A stretch of DNA of 64,000 bases from CAINVV01 sp037129695 (GCA_037129695.1 JBAXUL010000002.1:38209-102208), one strand, 5' to 3'. Positions 53,529 through 63,519 are shown, counted from the stretch's first letter. Notes: generated from the sequence alone by a model not told the origin. Made by a program: numbers and translations.

Positions 53529-53870
53529 ATGGTCAATATTGACAGTTATATTGCAGGTTTTCCCGGACACACCGGAAAGTTGCTTGCCCAACTCAGGGAA
53601 ATTATTCGACAGGCAGCTCCGGATGCAGCGGAGGTGATGAGCTACCAAATGCCCGCCTTCAAACAGCAGGGAATCCTCGTTTATTTTGCTGCGTATAAGC
53701 ATCACATAGGATTTTATCCGACGGCCTCCGGAATCGAAGCGTTCAAATCCGAATTGTCATCGTATAAATGGTCCAAAGGGACGATTCAGTTTCCGCTGGA
53801 TCAACCGCTTCCTGTCGAATTGATCACTGAAATTGTAAAATTCCGACTTCGCGCACAATTTAAAAAATGA
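53529..53870 (+). CDS. DUF1801 protein (YdhG-like)
   Basis: 113 aa. Core ISYQMPAF-like segment (EVMSYQMPAFKQQGILVYFAAYKHHIGFYP) and KGTIQFPLDQPLP define the family, at times called iron chaperone-like. No catalytic motif. First of a run of small genes on the plus strand. Confidence 0.85.
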   Translation: MVNIDSYIAGFPGHTGKLLAQLREIIRQAAPDAAEVMSYQMPAFKQQGILVYFAAYKHHIGFYPTASGIEAFKSELSSYKWSKGTIQFPLDQPLPVELITEIVKFRLRAQFKK

Positions 53871-53879
53871 ATTGATTTT

Positions 53880-54443
53880 ATGTTGAAAACCTATATTTCA
53901 TTGCTGAGAGGCATCAATATTAGCGGACACAAGTTGATCAGGATGGACGATTTAAAGGTATTGTGCGCCGAATTGGGTTTTAGTAATATTCAGACCTATA
54001 TCCAAAGCGGGAATGTGGTTTTTCAATACGAAAAAGTTGAATTGAAGGTATTGGAAAAGGCGATGACAGAAATTATCAGACAAAAATATGGATTTGATGT
54101 TCCAGTTGTGGTGAAAGAGCATGAAGCGCTGAAACAGATTGTAGCATCCAATCCTTTTCTTAGTGATACCTCGAAGGATGTCTCAAAAATTTACATCACG
54201 TTTTTGTCCGAGCCTCCCGACCAACAGCGATATGATCAAATGGGTGAGGGGCAGCACTTTGAGGAAGATTACCGATTATATGGTGATGCCATGTACATTT
54301 ACTGTCCGAATGGATACGGAAATACCAAACTGTCGACCAATTTTCTGGAGAGTAAATTAAAACTTGCCGCTACCAGCAGAAACTGGAAAACAACCTTGCA
54401 ACTGTTAAAAATGGCGGATGCATTAGCAGACCTGGGAAAATAA
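53880..54443 (+). CDS. DUF1697 protein
   Basis: 187 aa. Signature LLRGINISGHKLIRMDDLKVLCAELGFSNIQTYIQSGNVVF at residues 6-47 and a second half with QLLKMADAL. Nine bases after the DUF1801 stop. Function unknown. Confidence 0.88.
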   Translation: MLKTYISLLRGINISGHKLIRMDDLKVLCAELGFSNIQTYIQSGNVVFQYEKVELKVLEKAMTEIIRQKYGFDVPVVVKEHEALKQIVASNPFLSDTSKDVSKIYITFLSEPPDQQRYDQMGEGQHFEEDYRLYGDAMYIYCPNGYGNTKLSTNFLESKLKLAATSRNWKTTLQLLKMADALADLGK

Positions 54444-54497
54444 TTGGATGATCGATTGGAGAAGCGTTAATCACAGCTTAACTTAAAATTTTCAGAC

Positions 54498-54977
54498 ATG
54501 AATGCGTTTAAAACCAACAACCTGGAATTGAAATTTCTCATTAAGGAATGGGAAACAAAATTATTGGAGCTTTCTACCGGTATGATAGAAGTCAGACGGA
54601 ATTCCCAGGGAAGAACCATCAAACAAATTGTAGGCCACATGGTTGATTCAGCTTCCAACAATACCCACCGTATTATTCATCTGCAGTATCAGTCCTCACC
54701 GGTGAACTTTCCTGACTATGCCAATCTGGGAGTCAATGACAAATGGATTTCAATTCAAAAGTATCAGTCAGAGAATTGGCATGATCTCGTCAAGTTGTGG
54801 AAATATTGTAATTTGCATCTTATTCATGTGATCGATTATCTGGACATGACCAAATTGAAGAATGAATGGATCAGTGCATTAAACGAAAAGATTTCGCTTG
54901 AAGAAATGATCAGGGACTACCTTCGGCATTTTAAACTGCATCTGAACGAAATGGAAGAAATGATTGAGCATCCCTAA
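54498..54977 (+). CDS. DinB-like four-helix protein
   Basis: 159 aa. Metal-binding His expected of the DinB/YfiT fold appear in IVGHMVDSASNNTHRI and RHFKLHLNEM. Proteins of this fold often handle thiol conjugation or damage response. Adjacent to Tag. Confidence 0.8.
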   Translation: MNAFKTNNLELKFLIKEWETKLLELSTGMIEVRRNSQGRTIKQIVGHMVDSASNNTHRIIHLQYQSSPVNFPDYANLGVNDKWISIQKYQSENWHDLVKLWKYCNLHLIHVIDYLDMTKLKNEWISALNEKISLEEMIRDYLRHFKLHLNEMEEMIEHP

Positions 54978-55076
54978 TCAATTATTTTGGACAAACCCAT
55001 CATCGAATACTGAAAACACTGGCAATTTCTCAAGGAAGGCCAAAGTGTCAAATCGTAAAGCAACAGAAACAGCTCA

Positions 55077-55652
55077 ATGGAAAAACCCAAATCCTATTGT
55101 GAAGCCGTCGAACATTATGACCCGTCGAATGTGCACCGTATTTACCACGATTCAAAATATGGATTCCTGATCGGGGAGGATGACCAATTGTTTGAATTGC
55201 TGATACTCGAAATCTTTCAGGCCGGACTGAGTTGGACCACCATCCTCAACAAGCGCCAAAATTTCTATGCTGCATTCCACAAGTTCAATATCTCAACGGT
55301 TGCTGCTTACCAGGAAGCCGACAGGCAACGGCTGCTCAACGATGCCGGAATCATCCGCAACAGGCTGAAGATTGATGCCGCCATTCACAATGCCAATGTC
55401 ATTTTGCAGCTGAAGCAAGAGTTCGGCTCATTCAAAAACTGGCTGGACCATCATCATCCAAAGTCGAAGCAGGATTGGGTAAAGCTTTTTAAACTAACCT
55501 TTCATTTTACAGGAGGAGAGATTGTGAATGAATTTCTGATGAGTTGCGGCTATTTGCCCGGGGCTCATATTGAGGATTGCCCTGTTTACAAAGATGCCGC
55601 CAAATCAAATCCGCCCTGGCTCATGAAACCGCTTGCCGACCATAATTTGTAA
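55077..55652 (+). CDS. tag: DNA-3-methyladenine glycosylase I
   Basis: 191 aa. Tag features: N-terminal Cys and YHDSKYG (base recognition), FELLILEIFQAGLSWTTILNKRQNFYAAF with the catalytic acidic residue, and C-terminal zinc ligands in GAHIEDCPVYK. Removes 3-methyladenine from DNA. Standard length. Confidence 0.92.
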   Translation: MEKPKSYCEAVEHYDPSNVHRIYHDSKYGFLIGEDDQLFELLILEIFQAGLSWTTILNKRQNFYAAFHKFNISTVAAYQEADRQRLLNDAGIIRNRLKIDAAIHNANVILQLKQEFGSFKNWLDHHHPKSKQDWVKLFKLTFHFTGGEIVNEFLMSCGYLPGAHIEDCPVYKDAAKSNPPWLMKPLADHNL

Positions 55653-55669
55653 TTGACACCTTGAATTGA

Positions 55670-56257
55670 ATGGCCTCAGAAAAAAAACCGGAGTTGCCCA
55701 TATTCTCTTTTGGTTCACAAGCCGAATGGAGAAAATGGCTTGAGAAGAATCAGGATGAACCCCATGGGATTTGGTTGCAATTTTTCAAAAAGGGATCCGG
55801 GATTTCCACTGTTGTTTATGCCGAAGCGCTTGATGAAGCTTTGTGTTTTGGTTGGATTGACGGACAGTTAAAGCGATTGGATGAAAAATCCTACCTGCAG
55901 AGATTTACACCTCGAAGGGCCAGGAGCACCTGGTCCAAAAGAAATATTGATCATGTGGCCCGTCTCGAATCTGAGGGTAAGATGGCAGAGGCCGGCCGCA
56001 GAGAAGTGGAGAAGGCCAAGGCTGACGGCAGATGGGAGAATTCCTATGATTCACAGAGCAACATGACCATTCCGGATGACCTAATGCGGGAACTAACCAA
56101 AGACCCAAAGATCAAGGCTTTCTGGGAATCACTGAACAAGGTGAATCAATACGCCATCGTTTGGAGAATCCAGACTGCCAGCAGCCAGGGCATACGGGAG
56201 AACAGGATGCGGGCCATCCTGGAGATGTTGACCAAAGAGGAAAAAATACACCCCTGA
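55670..56257 (+). CDS. YdeI/OmpD-associated family protein
   Basis: 195 aa. Motifs LEKNQDEPHGIWLQFFKKGS, CFGWIDGQLKRLDEKSYLQRFTPRRARSTWSKRN are the family signature. Role unclear; linked in literature to bacteriocin or peptide resistance. 17 bases after tag. Confidence 0.85.
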   Translation: MASEKKPELPIFSFGSQAEWRKWLEKNQDEPHGIWLQFFKKGSGISTVVYAEALDEALCFGWIDGQLKRLDEKSYLQRFTPRRARSTWSKRNIDHVARLESEGKMAEAGRREVEKAKADGRWENSYDSQSNMTIPDDLMRELTKDPKIKAFWESLNKVNQYAIVWRIQTASSQGIRENRMRAILEMLTKEEKIHP

Positions 56258-56278
56258 ATCAATTTAAATTCTTCTGTT

Positions 56279-56971
56279 ATGGATGAATATTGGGAATCTA
56301 AATACAGGGAAGAGGGCGCACCCTGGAAATTTGAACCGGCCGATTCTGCCATGATAGCCATGGAGTTATTCAGGAAGGAGAAATTGAATCACGTTCTGAT
56401 TCCGGGTGTTGGATATGGCAGAAATGCACGTCTGTTTGATGACAACGGTTTTAGGCTGACCGGCATTGAAATTTCCCGGTCGGCCATTGAACTGGCAAAG
56501 GAGAATGGTCTTGATTTCAGAATTCACCATGGCTCAGTGATGTCAATGCCTTTTGACAATGATCAATATGATGCCATCTTTTGTTATGCCTTGATCCATT
56601 TGCTGAATAAAAATGAACGCAAGCGTTTTCTGAAATCGTGTTTCAACCAGCTAAGAGAGGGTGGCCTGATGGTATTTGTGGTGGCCTCCAAAAATCTGAC
56701 TATGTACGGAAAGGGAAAATTTCTGAGTCAGGACAGGTATGAGATCGCCAAAGGCCTTCAGGTGTACTTTTATGATGATTTATCTGTTTCAAAAGAATTT
56801 TCGGATTTTGGACTGAGTCAATGCTATGACATTGCTGAACCCGTTAAATTTATGGAAGGAATTGAGCCAATGTTGCTTAAATTTGTATTGTGCAGAAAAG
56901 CATTAGTCAAAGGAAGATGTGACTCAAAACATGGGTCACCCTCAGCAACCGTTGAGGGAAACGGGGATTGA
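56279..56971 (+). CDS. class I SAM-dependent methyltransferase
   Basis: 230 aa. Motif I VLIPGVGYGRNARLF, then FDNDQYDAIFCYALIHLL and LREGGLMVFVVAS. N-terminal WESKYREEGAPWKFEPAD resembles thiopurine/TehB-type small-molecule methyltransferases. A low-complexity tail of 20 residues ends the frame. Substrate unknown. Confidence 0.85.
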   Translation: MDEYWESKYREEGAPWKFEPADSAMIAMELFRKEKLNHVLIPGVGYGRNARLFDDNGFRLTGIEISRSAIELAKENGLDFRIHHGSVMSMPFDNDQYDAIFCYALIHLLNKNERKRFLKSCFNQLREGGLMVFVVASKNLTMYGKGKFLSQDRYEIAKGLQVYFYDDLSVSKEFSDFGLSQCYDIAEPVKFMEGIEPMLLKFVLCRKALVKGRCDSKHGSPSATVEGNGD

Positions 56972-57118
56972 AGTGAACATAAATTTAGAATGATTTCATT
57001 TGTTTAACGGTTAGTTTCTAACAAGTGTCATTCGCAATAGCTATTTTTGAATACGGATCATTTCTGTTTCTTGAATTGAGCCGGAATCAAGTAAGAAGTA
57101 AACCTAATTCTCATTCCA

Positions 57119-57877
57119 ATGGAAACTTACTATCCTTCTACATCAGTAAATATCTCTGGCAATAGCGGACCGGGGAAGATCAATATTACAGTTTTTCTGG
57201 TCTTATCCCTGGTTTTGATGATGGGCTTTGGCCAATCAATGAAGGCACAGAAGGCAAATATCAGTGTCAATATTGAACTGCCGGCATGGGCTCCCTATTA
57301 CGAGAATACCCACCTGGTCAGGTACTATTACCTTCCCGACATTGAATGTTATTACGATGTTAGAAGCCGCGAATTCATTTACCTGGAGGATGGAGAGTGG
57401 ATGTTTGGCCGTTCCCTCCCACCGGTCTATGCCTGGTTCGACCTCAACAACTGCTTCATTGTGGCTTTGAATGCCCGCGTGTTCGAACCATGGAGACACT
57501 TCCATTACTATGTGGCGCACTATCCCCGGTTTTATTACAGAAGTTATTACAAAAATATCTACAGGGACAACGACCGCCATCTTCGCGGATTCAATGAAAA
57601 TGAGAGGAAAGAAGTGTACAACCGCCATTCTGAATCGGAGAACAAATCCTACAATGAGCGAAACAATGCCAAACAGGATGGAAATTCCGGTAACAGAAAC
57701 AGCCAACAGATTGAAGTAAGACGTGACAATTCGGAGAGGAAAGTGGCACCTACCCATCCTTCAGAGCCGATCAATTATTACGGAAGGCAGGTCGGTCGTC
57801 CTGTAAAAGTGGAGAAAAAAATGAAGGAATCACGTGAATCAGGTAATGAGCGGGAAAAGCAATACCGGCAGAAATAA
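57119..57877 (+). CDS. hypothetical envelope protein, Tyr-rich
   Basis: 252 aa. A long N-terminal stretch with a hydrophobic segment (FLVLSLVLMMGFGQSM) precedes a domain rich in Tyr/Trp/His (APYYENTHLVRYYYLPDIECYYDV) found in many small Bacteroidota secreted proteins, then a basic, Asn/Glu/Arg-rich tail. True start may be the ATG at 57218 or 57239. Function unknown. Confidence 0.65.
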   Translation: METYYPSTSVNISGNSGPGKINITVFLVLSLVLMMGFGQSMKAQKANISVNIELPAWAPYYENTHLVRYYYLPDIECYYDVRSREFIYLEDGEWMFGRSLPPVYAWFDLNNCFIVALNARVFEPWRHFHYYVAHYPRFYYRSYYKNIYRDNDRHLRGFNENERKEVYNRHSESENKSYNERNNAKQDGNSGNRNSQQIEVRRDNSERKVAPTHPSEPINYYGRQVGRPVKVEKKMKESRESGNEREKQYRQK

Positions 57878-57937
57878 TGGTCGCCAAATTGACTTACTAT
57901 CATAATCGAGTAATGCAAAAAAGAGAATGTTGTATAT

Positions 57938-57975
57938 TTGCTTTGCCATCCTTGCGAGCTTTGCGCAAAACTAAA
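57938..57975. repeat. dispersed cgcaaag-type noncoding repeat, copy 4 (inverted)
   Basis: tttgccatccttgcgagctttgcgcaaaac is the inverted form of the ACGCAAAG/GCAAGG words of the other copies. Confidence 0.4.
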
Positions 57976-58041
57976 GGCAAATTATCCAGAACTGAAGAAT
58001 TTGAAATTTCGACATTTAGTCGTTCTTCTAACTTATCATGA

Positions 58042-58740
58042 ATGACCCATACTGAAAACCATTTAAAGAGTTCAGATTTCATTACCGATATTGTTATTGG
58101 GCTCAGCGACGGATTAACCGTCCCTTTTGCCCTGGCTGCGGGACTAAGTGGAGCAGTGACCAGCAATACCATTGTCATCACGGCTGGTATTGCCGAAATT
58201 GTTGCAGGATGCATTGCCATGGGATTGGGTGGATATCTTGCCGGGAAAACCGAGCAGGAACATTACCAGAGTGAATTGGCCAGAGAATACGATGAGGTGG
58301 AGAATGTTCCTGAAAAGGAGATGAAGGAAGTAAAGGAAATATTTGCCGATTATGGAATTGATGAAGCGGGACAGACTCTGATTGCTCTGCAATTAGCCAA
58401 AGACAAAACCAAATGGGTCAATTTTATGATGAAGTATGAACTCGGATTGGATGAGCCGGATTCCAACAGGGCAAGGAACTCCGCACTCACCATCGGACTG
58501 GCCTATTTTGTGGGTGGCTTGTTACCGCTTACGGCTTACTTCTTTACCCAAACGCCTCATGAAGGGTTACTTTTTTCGGCAGTAATAACAACCGTTTGCC
58601 TGTTTGTTTTTGGATTCTTCAAAAGCAAGGTAACCGGACAACCTCCGATGAATGGGGCGCTGAAAGTCACGGCAATCGGTTTGATCGCTGCCGCAGCGGC
58701 TTATTTTGTGGCGGTGGGTTTTGATCGGGCTTTTCATTGA
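58042..58740 (+). CDS. VIT1/CCC1-family iron/manganese transporter
   Basis: 232 aa. Family start DIVIGLSDGLTVPFALAAGLSGA, then five membrane segments with IVAGCIAMGLGGYLAGKTE and a cytosolic Glu-rich loop (EYDEVENVPEKEMKEVKE) that binds metal in VIT1. It moves Fe2+/Mn2+ across the membrane. Confidence 0.92.
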   Translation: MTHTENHLKSSDFITDIVIGLSDGLTVPFALAAGLSGAVTSNTIVITAGIAEIVAGCIAMGLGGYLAGKTEQEHYQSELAREYDEVENVPEKEMKEVKEIFADYGIDEAGQTLIALQLAKDKTKWVNFMMKYELGLDEPDSNRARNSALTIGLAYFVGGLLPLTAYFFTQTPHEGLLFSAVITTVCLFVFGFFKSKVTGQPPMNGALKVTAIGLIAAAAAYFVAVGFDRAFH

Positions 58741-58955
58741 AAATTTAATTATTCAAGTGTAAGAAATGATACCGGCAGCACACCGATTGTTTGTCTCTGT
58801 TTCTATGTAATTGGTTGTCTGCCATTCAATTATTTACTAACGATGTTTACGGATGAAACCCTCATGCACAATCGTTCGCAAAATAGCATGTAAATTATCC
58901 TGAGGGTTCCATACGTACGTTCTAATAATCAACAAATTAATACTGCTATTTACGT

Positions 58956-59138
58956 GTGAAAAAAGAAATCAATCAAAACGCTTCTTCCGGCGCAGTCTAT
59001 GGATTAGGATTTATTGGCGCTGCATTCTTCTTTATTTCCAAGGCAGCCGGTTTCTGGGGTATCGTATTGGGCTTGCTGAAAGCGATGATCTGGCCTGCAT
59101 TTCTGGTGTATGAAGCCTTCAGGCATTTTGCGGCATGA
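58956..59138 (+). CDS. small membrane protein
   Basis: 60 aa, GTG start. Two hydrophobic segments (YGLGFIGAAFFFISKAAGFW and IVLGLLKAMIWPAFLVYEAF). Its stop overlaps the next gene by 4 bases, which supports it as real. Function unknown; 58741-58955 holds no gene. Confidence 0.7.
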   Translation: MKKEINQNASSGAVYGLGFIGAAFFFISKAAGFWGIVLGLLKAMIWPAFLVYEAFRHFAA

Positions 59139-59662
59139 TCATTCTAGGGAAAGATAACATTGAACTCAGGAGTTTCACTGTTGATGATCAAATCAGACTT
59201 GCGGAACTCTGCAACAACATCCATATCTGGAACAATGTCAGGGATTATTTTCCCCATCCCTACACTGAAAAGGATGCCGGTGAATTTATCAGTATGTGCG
59301 GGAAAGAAAATTCGCCAACCACATTCGCAATTGTCTGCAAAGGTGAATTAGCCGGATGTATCGGACTTGTTTTGCAGACTGATGTGTACAGAATGAGTGC
59401 AGAAATCGGATACTGGATCGGGGAGCCCTACTGGGGACTCGGTATTGCCACCCAGGCGGTTGAACTGCTCACCGATTATGGATTCAACCAATTGGGACTT
59501 GTTAGAATCTATTCAGGTGTCTTTGATTTTAATGCTGCATCCAGGAGAGTACTAGAAAAAGCAGGATTTAAACTGGAAGGTGTTTTTGAGAAGTCAGTCA
59601 TCAAAAACGGAAAAATCCTTGATGAATTCAGGTATGCCAAACTGAACGATCAATTAGCATGA
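59135..59662 (+). CDS. RimJ/RimL-type GNAT acetyltransferase
   Basis: 175 aa. Motif A: GYWIGEPYWGLGIATQAVELLTDYGFNQLGLVRIY and FNAASRRVLEKAGFKLEGVF. Likely acetylates a protein or small molecule N-terminus. Overlaps the small membrane gene (ATGA). Confidence 0.88.
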   Translation: MIILGKDNIELRSFTVDDQIRLAELCNNIHIWNNVRDYFPHPYTEKDAGEFISMCGKENSPTTFAIVCKGELAGCIGLVLQTDVYRMSAEIGYWIGEPYWGLGIATQAVELLTDYGFNQLGLVRIYSGVFDFNAASRRVLEKAGFKLEGVFEKSVIKNGKILDEFRYAKLNDQLA

Positions 59663-59732
59663 TCAGCCCTTTTTATCAATGACGAATTTCATGAATTGAC
59701 ACAATTTAGGATTGTGAAAAGCGAAAAGTAAA

Positions 59733-60035
59733 ATGCAAACAAAATTAAGGTGGATCATTGTCCTGGCTTTTATATTCTTCGCAACATGTACCAAAGAGCG
59801 CAATGCCTACATGTCGCATGGAATCATTTCCGGTCAGGACTTTCGGATGTGCGCCTGCTGTGGCGGCTGGTTAATTGTGATCGACAACCAACAGTACCAA
59901 TTCAATAATCTCCCGGCGAATGTCAATATCAATTTAAGCAACGAGAAATTTCCTTTGGCGGTTAAACTCGATTGGGAACTAAACACCTCCGGATGTCAGA
60001 ATACAATCACCGTGCTTAGAATTGTGAAAGAATAA
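59733..60035 (+). CDS. small lipoprotein with CACCGG motif
   Basis: 100 aa. Lipoprotein signal (FIFFATC), then GQDFRMCACCGGWLIVID with three Cys in a row-like set that may bind a metal, and a further Cys (TSGC). Unknown family. Confidence 0.65.
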   Translation: MQTKLRWIIVLAFIFFATCTKERNAYMSHGIISGQDFRMCACCGGWLIVIDNQQYQFNNLPANVNINLSNEKFPLAVKLDWELNTSGCQNTITVLRIVKE

Positions 60036-60168
60036 CCTCAGACGAAATCCACCTCCACATCCATCAATTCCACCTTTTGTATTACCGGTAACTCATCCAA
60101 GATCTTCAGGCACATCAGGCAATGACTCTCTTCCTGCATTGCCTCAATTCCACGTTTCCAAAATGTCA

Positions 60169-60196
60169 AATCGTCGAATTGACGAATCGTCGAATT
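60169..60196. repeat. short direct repeat before TMEM175 gene
   Basis: AATCGTCGAATT occurs at 60169-60180 and 60185-60196 (16-base period). May be chance or a regulator site. Confidence 0.35.
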
Positions 60197-60231
60197 TAAA
60201 CTTTTGTGTAAATTGCGGGAAATTATCTGAG

Positions 60232-60840
60232 ATGGAAAAAGAAACGACAAGAGTAGAAGCATTCAGCGATGGGGTGTTCGCCATTGCACTTACCTTGCTG
60301 ATTTTGGAGATCAAGGTTCCGGATCTGGATAGTTTCTCCTCCAATGAAAAACTTTTCAGTGCACTGGCCGGCCTTTGGCCATCTTATTTTGCCTTCGTTC
60401 TTAGCTTCTTCGCCGTACTGATCATGTGGATCAACCACCATGGTTTTTTTAAATATATCAGGAAGATCAATCCTGCATTTCTGTTTTCCAATGGATTTCT
60501 TTTGCTGATGGTTACCTTCATCAATTTCCCGACGGCCGTTCTGGCTAAATACATCAATACACCGGCATTTAATATCGCATCGGCTTTTTACTGTGGATCA
60601 ATGGTCATTATCAGTATGGCCTATAATCTGCTTTGGTTTTCAGCAGCTTACAAAAGAAGACTGGTTAAAGACGAAATTACGGATGGGTTAATTATCAAAA
60701 TCCGCAATGCCTACTGGTTTGGATTTATCATTTATTTTTCGGCTTTTGTAATTTCATTCTATTTGCCACTCACCGGACTATTAATCTGCATCTCACTCTG
60801 GATTTTCTGGATAGTATTGGATTATGCTTCTAAAAAGTGA
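60232..60840 (+). CDS. TMEM175/DUF1211-type potassium channel
   Basis: 202 aa from the ATG at 60232 (an earlier frame start at 60139 has no support). Signature RVEAFSDGVFAIALTLLILEI and six membrane segments. Bacterial TMEM175 forms a K+-selective channel. It ends 51 bases before the GH35 gene. Confidence 0.9.
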   Translation: MEKETTRVEAFSDGVFAIALTLLILEIKVPDLDSFSSNEKLFSALAGLWPSYFAFVLSFFAVLIMWINHHGFFKYIRKINPAFLFSNGFLLLMVTFINFPTAVLAKYINTPAFNIASAFYCGSMVIISMAYNLLWFSAAYKRRLVKDEITDGLIIKIRNAYWFGFIIYFSAFVISFYLPLTGLLICISLWIFWIVLDYASKK

Positions 60841-60890
60841 TTGATCCTCAGGATTGCTCGCTGATTTATTATTTTATTAAAATTTTGTCA

Positions 60891-62723
60891 ATGAGATATT
60901 TAAAATTTTGCATTGCCTCGATAATCTTCGTTTTGGTTTTGCAGTTCGAGGCAGCAGCCCAGAAGAATATCCATACCTTCGCATTGGGTGATTCGACATT
61001 CCTTCTGGACGGAAAGCCTTTCCTCATGATCTCGGCAGAAATGCATTATCCCAGAATTCCACGTGAATGCTGGCGTGCGAGGATGCAGGCAGCCAAAGCG
61101 ATGGGGATTAATACCATTGGCACCTACGTGTTCTGGAATTTGCATGAACCTCAAAAAGGGAAATACAATTTTACCGGGAACAATGATATAGCTGAATTTG
61201 TAAAGATTGCCCGGGAGGAGGGATTGTGGGTGATTTTACGTCCCAGCCCCTATGTGTGTGCAGAATGGGAATTCGGTGGATACCCCTATTGGCTGCAAAA
61301 TGAAAAAGGCCTCGTGGTTCGAAGCAAGGAATCCAATTACCTGAATATCTACCGCAATTACCTGAAAGAGATCGGTAAGCAACTGGCACCTCTCCAAATC
61401 AACCATGGAGGCAATATCCTGATGGTACAAGTTGAAAATGAATATGGATTCTATTCGAATGACAAGGAGTACATGGACATCAACCGCAAACTTTTTATTG
61501 AATCAGGTTTCGACGGATTGCTTTATACCTGCGACCCGGCAGGCACCGTCAAAGACGGTCACCTGGATGGCTTGTTACCAGCAATTAACGGACTTGACAA
61601 CCCTGCCGGGGTCAAGAAACTGGTGAGGTTGTATCACGACGGGAAAGGTCCTTTTTACATTGCAGAATGGTATCCGGCCTGGTTCGATTGGTGGGGAACC
61701 AAACACCACACTGTCGCACCTGAAAAATATGCGCCCCGCCTTGATTCTGTCCTTGCGGCAGGAATATCCATCAATATGTACATGTTCCATGGCGGTACCA
61801 CCAGGGGATTCATGAACGGCGCCAATTACAACGATAAAAGTCCGTTTGAGCCGCAGATCAGCAGCTATGATTATGATGCACCCCTTGATGAAGCAGGAAA
61901 TGTTACAGAAAAATTTCTTCAGTTCAGAAATGTAATTCTGAAGCATCTTCCCGCAGGACAGAAACTTCCAGCTGTGCCTGCCAAAAGGCCTGCCATTGTG
62001 ATACCCGGTTTTGAGCTATCACAGGGCACAAGCCTTTTTGATCTCCTTCCTGCTCCAAAATCGAATCCTTCGCCATTGACTTTTGAGGCAATGAATCAGG
62101 ATTACGGATATATGCTTTACCGGACTATCGTGGATGATGGCAAGTCAGGCATACTGAAAATTAAGGATTTAAGGGACTACGGCCTGATCTTTGTGAATGG
62201 GAAGCGCGTTGGCATCCTCGACAGGCGACTCAATCAGGACAGCTTGTTTCTGGAATTACCGCAAGGGAAAGTGACACTCGAGATTCTGGTGGAAAATATG
62301 GGTAGAATCAATTTCGGTCCCTATCTGCTGAAGAATCAAAAAGGGATTACCGAAAAAGTATTGCTCGGAGGCAAGGAACTGAAAGGCTGGCAAATGTTCA
62401 GTCTTCCCTTTGAAAATATGGATAACCTAGCTTTTAAAGGTAGTGTCAGCTCCGCCGGCATTCCGGTTGTCAGAAAAGGAATATTTACGCTTCAGAAAAC
62501 CGGCGATACCTACCTTGATATGCATAAGTGGGGGAAAGGCTGCGTTTGGATCAACGGTCATCATTTAGGCCGTTACTGGGAAATCGGGCCACAGCAAACA
62601 TTGTACGTACCTTCTGAATGGCTGAAAAATGGTCAAAATGAAGTTGTTGTGCTCGAATTGCTGAAATCCGGACAGACAGTCATGCAAGGATTGAACAGTC
62701 CGGTACTCGATCAGCTTCAGTAA
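60891..62723 (+). CDS. GH35 beta-galactosidase (secreted)
   Basis: 610 aa from the ATG at 60891. Signal peptide (FCIASIIFVLVLQFEAAAQ). Catalytic domain with acid/base Glu in MVQVENEYGFYS and nucleophile Glu in FYIAEWYPAWFDWWG; PRIPRECWRARMQAAKAMG starts the barrel. Two beta-rich C-terminal domains end with KWGKGCVWINGHHLGRYW. It cleaves terminal beta-galactose from glycans in periplasm or outside. No SusCD pair is close. Confidence 0.94.
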   Translation: MRYLKFCIASIIFVLVLQFEAAAQKNIHTFALGDSTFLLDGKPFLMISAEMHYPRIPRECWRARMQAAKAMGINTIGTYVFWNLHEPQKGKYNFTGNNDIAEFVKIAREEGLWVILRPSPYVCAEWEFGGYPYWLQNEKGLVVRSKESNYLNIYRNYLKEIGKQLAPLQINHGGNILMVQVENEYGFYSNDKEYMDINRKLFIESGFDGLLYTCDPAGTVKDGHLDGLLPAINGLDNPAGVKKLVRLYHDGKGPFYIAEWYPAWFDWWGTKHHTVAPEKYAPRLDSVLAAGISINMYMFHGGTTRGFMNGANYNDKSPFEPQISSYDYDAPLDEAGNVTEKFLQFRNVILKHLPAGQKLPAVPAKRPAIVIPGFELSQGTSLFDLLPAPKSNPSPLTFEAMNQDYGYMLYRTIVDDGKSGILKIKDLRDYGLIFVNGKRVGILDRRLNQDSLFLELPQGKVTLEILVENMGRINFGPYLLKNQKGITEKVLLGGKELKGWQMFSLPFENMDNLAFKGSVSSAGIPVVRKGIFTLQKTGDTYLDMHKWGKGCVWINGHHLGRYWEIGPQQTLYVPSEWLKNGQNEVVVLELLKSGQTVMQGLNSPVLDQLQ

Positions 62724-62849
62724 ACCTTTGATCTGAAAATGAGAAAGTCAGATTGATATTTTAATTGAGATCAATAATTTACTATTGGAATGAAACTCGT
62801 TATCAACTATTTCGTTAATTAATTAATGTCTTGTTGAAAATTGTAGACC

Positions 62850-63488
62850 ATGAAAATCAACACCAACAACTGGAACAGAATTCGATATACCCTTTATACT
62901 CCCGGTTACGATCTGGTAGCGCGTGTGGTCAAAAAGTCCAGAAAGAGGTCTGTCGATTCGCTGCAGGTGAAACATGGAGACGAAGTTCTGATCGTCGGCG
63001 CTGGCACAGGTCTGGATCTGGAATTCCTGCCCGATGATTGTAATATTACTGCGATTGACCTGACTCCCTCCATGGTGGAGCGGATCAAAAAACGCAACCA
63101 GGTGCTGCAACTGAAAGTCGATGCGATGGTCATGGATGGTCAGTCACTTGCATTCGGGAATGAATCGTTCGACAAGATTATTCTGCATTTGATTCTGGCC
63201 GTAATTCCTGATCCGGTTGCGTGTATTTGCGAGGCGGCCAGGGTGCTTAAAAGGGGAGGTGTGGTGGTCGTTTTCGACAAGTTTGTACCAAAAGGAAGGA
63301 GCGTTTCGGGAAGACGCAGGTTTTTCAATTTCTTCACCAATTTGATTGCCTCAGATATCACAAGGGACTTCGAAACCATTGTAAAAAATAGCGGTTTGAC
63401 TGTATTGTCGGATGAACCTGCTGACTGGAATGGTAATTTCAGACTTATCAGATTAACCAAAGAAAATTCCGTCAAGCCAATCGAATGA
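62850..63488 (+). CDS. class I SAM-dependent methyltransferase
   Basis: 212 aa. VLIVGAGTGLDLEFLP (motif I), ITAIDLTPSMVERI, DKIILHLILAVIPDP and RVLKRGGVVVVFDKFVP. Similar to small UbiE-like phospholipid or quinone methyltransferases, but the substrate cannot be fixed. Confidence 0.86.
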   Translation: MKINTNNWNRIRYTLYTPGYDLVARVVKKSRKRSVDSLQVKHGDEVLIVGAGTGLDLEFLPDDCNITAIDLTPSMVERIKKRNQVLQLKVDAMVMDGQSLAFGNESFDKIILHLILAVIPDPVACICEAARVLKRGGVVVVFDKFVPKGRSVSGRRRFFNFFTNLIASDITRDFETIVKNSGLTVLSDEPADWNGNFRLIRLTKENSVKPIE

Positions 63489-63519
63489 ACCTAATTGAAC
63501 CTACTTAAAAATAATAAAC

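Noticed and set aside
60038..60262. 74-codon minus-strand ORF with HCLMC
   Set aside because: Overlaps the start of the TMEM175 gene in antisense, no signal or family match; the Cys/His set is probably chance.
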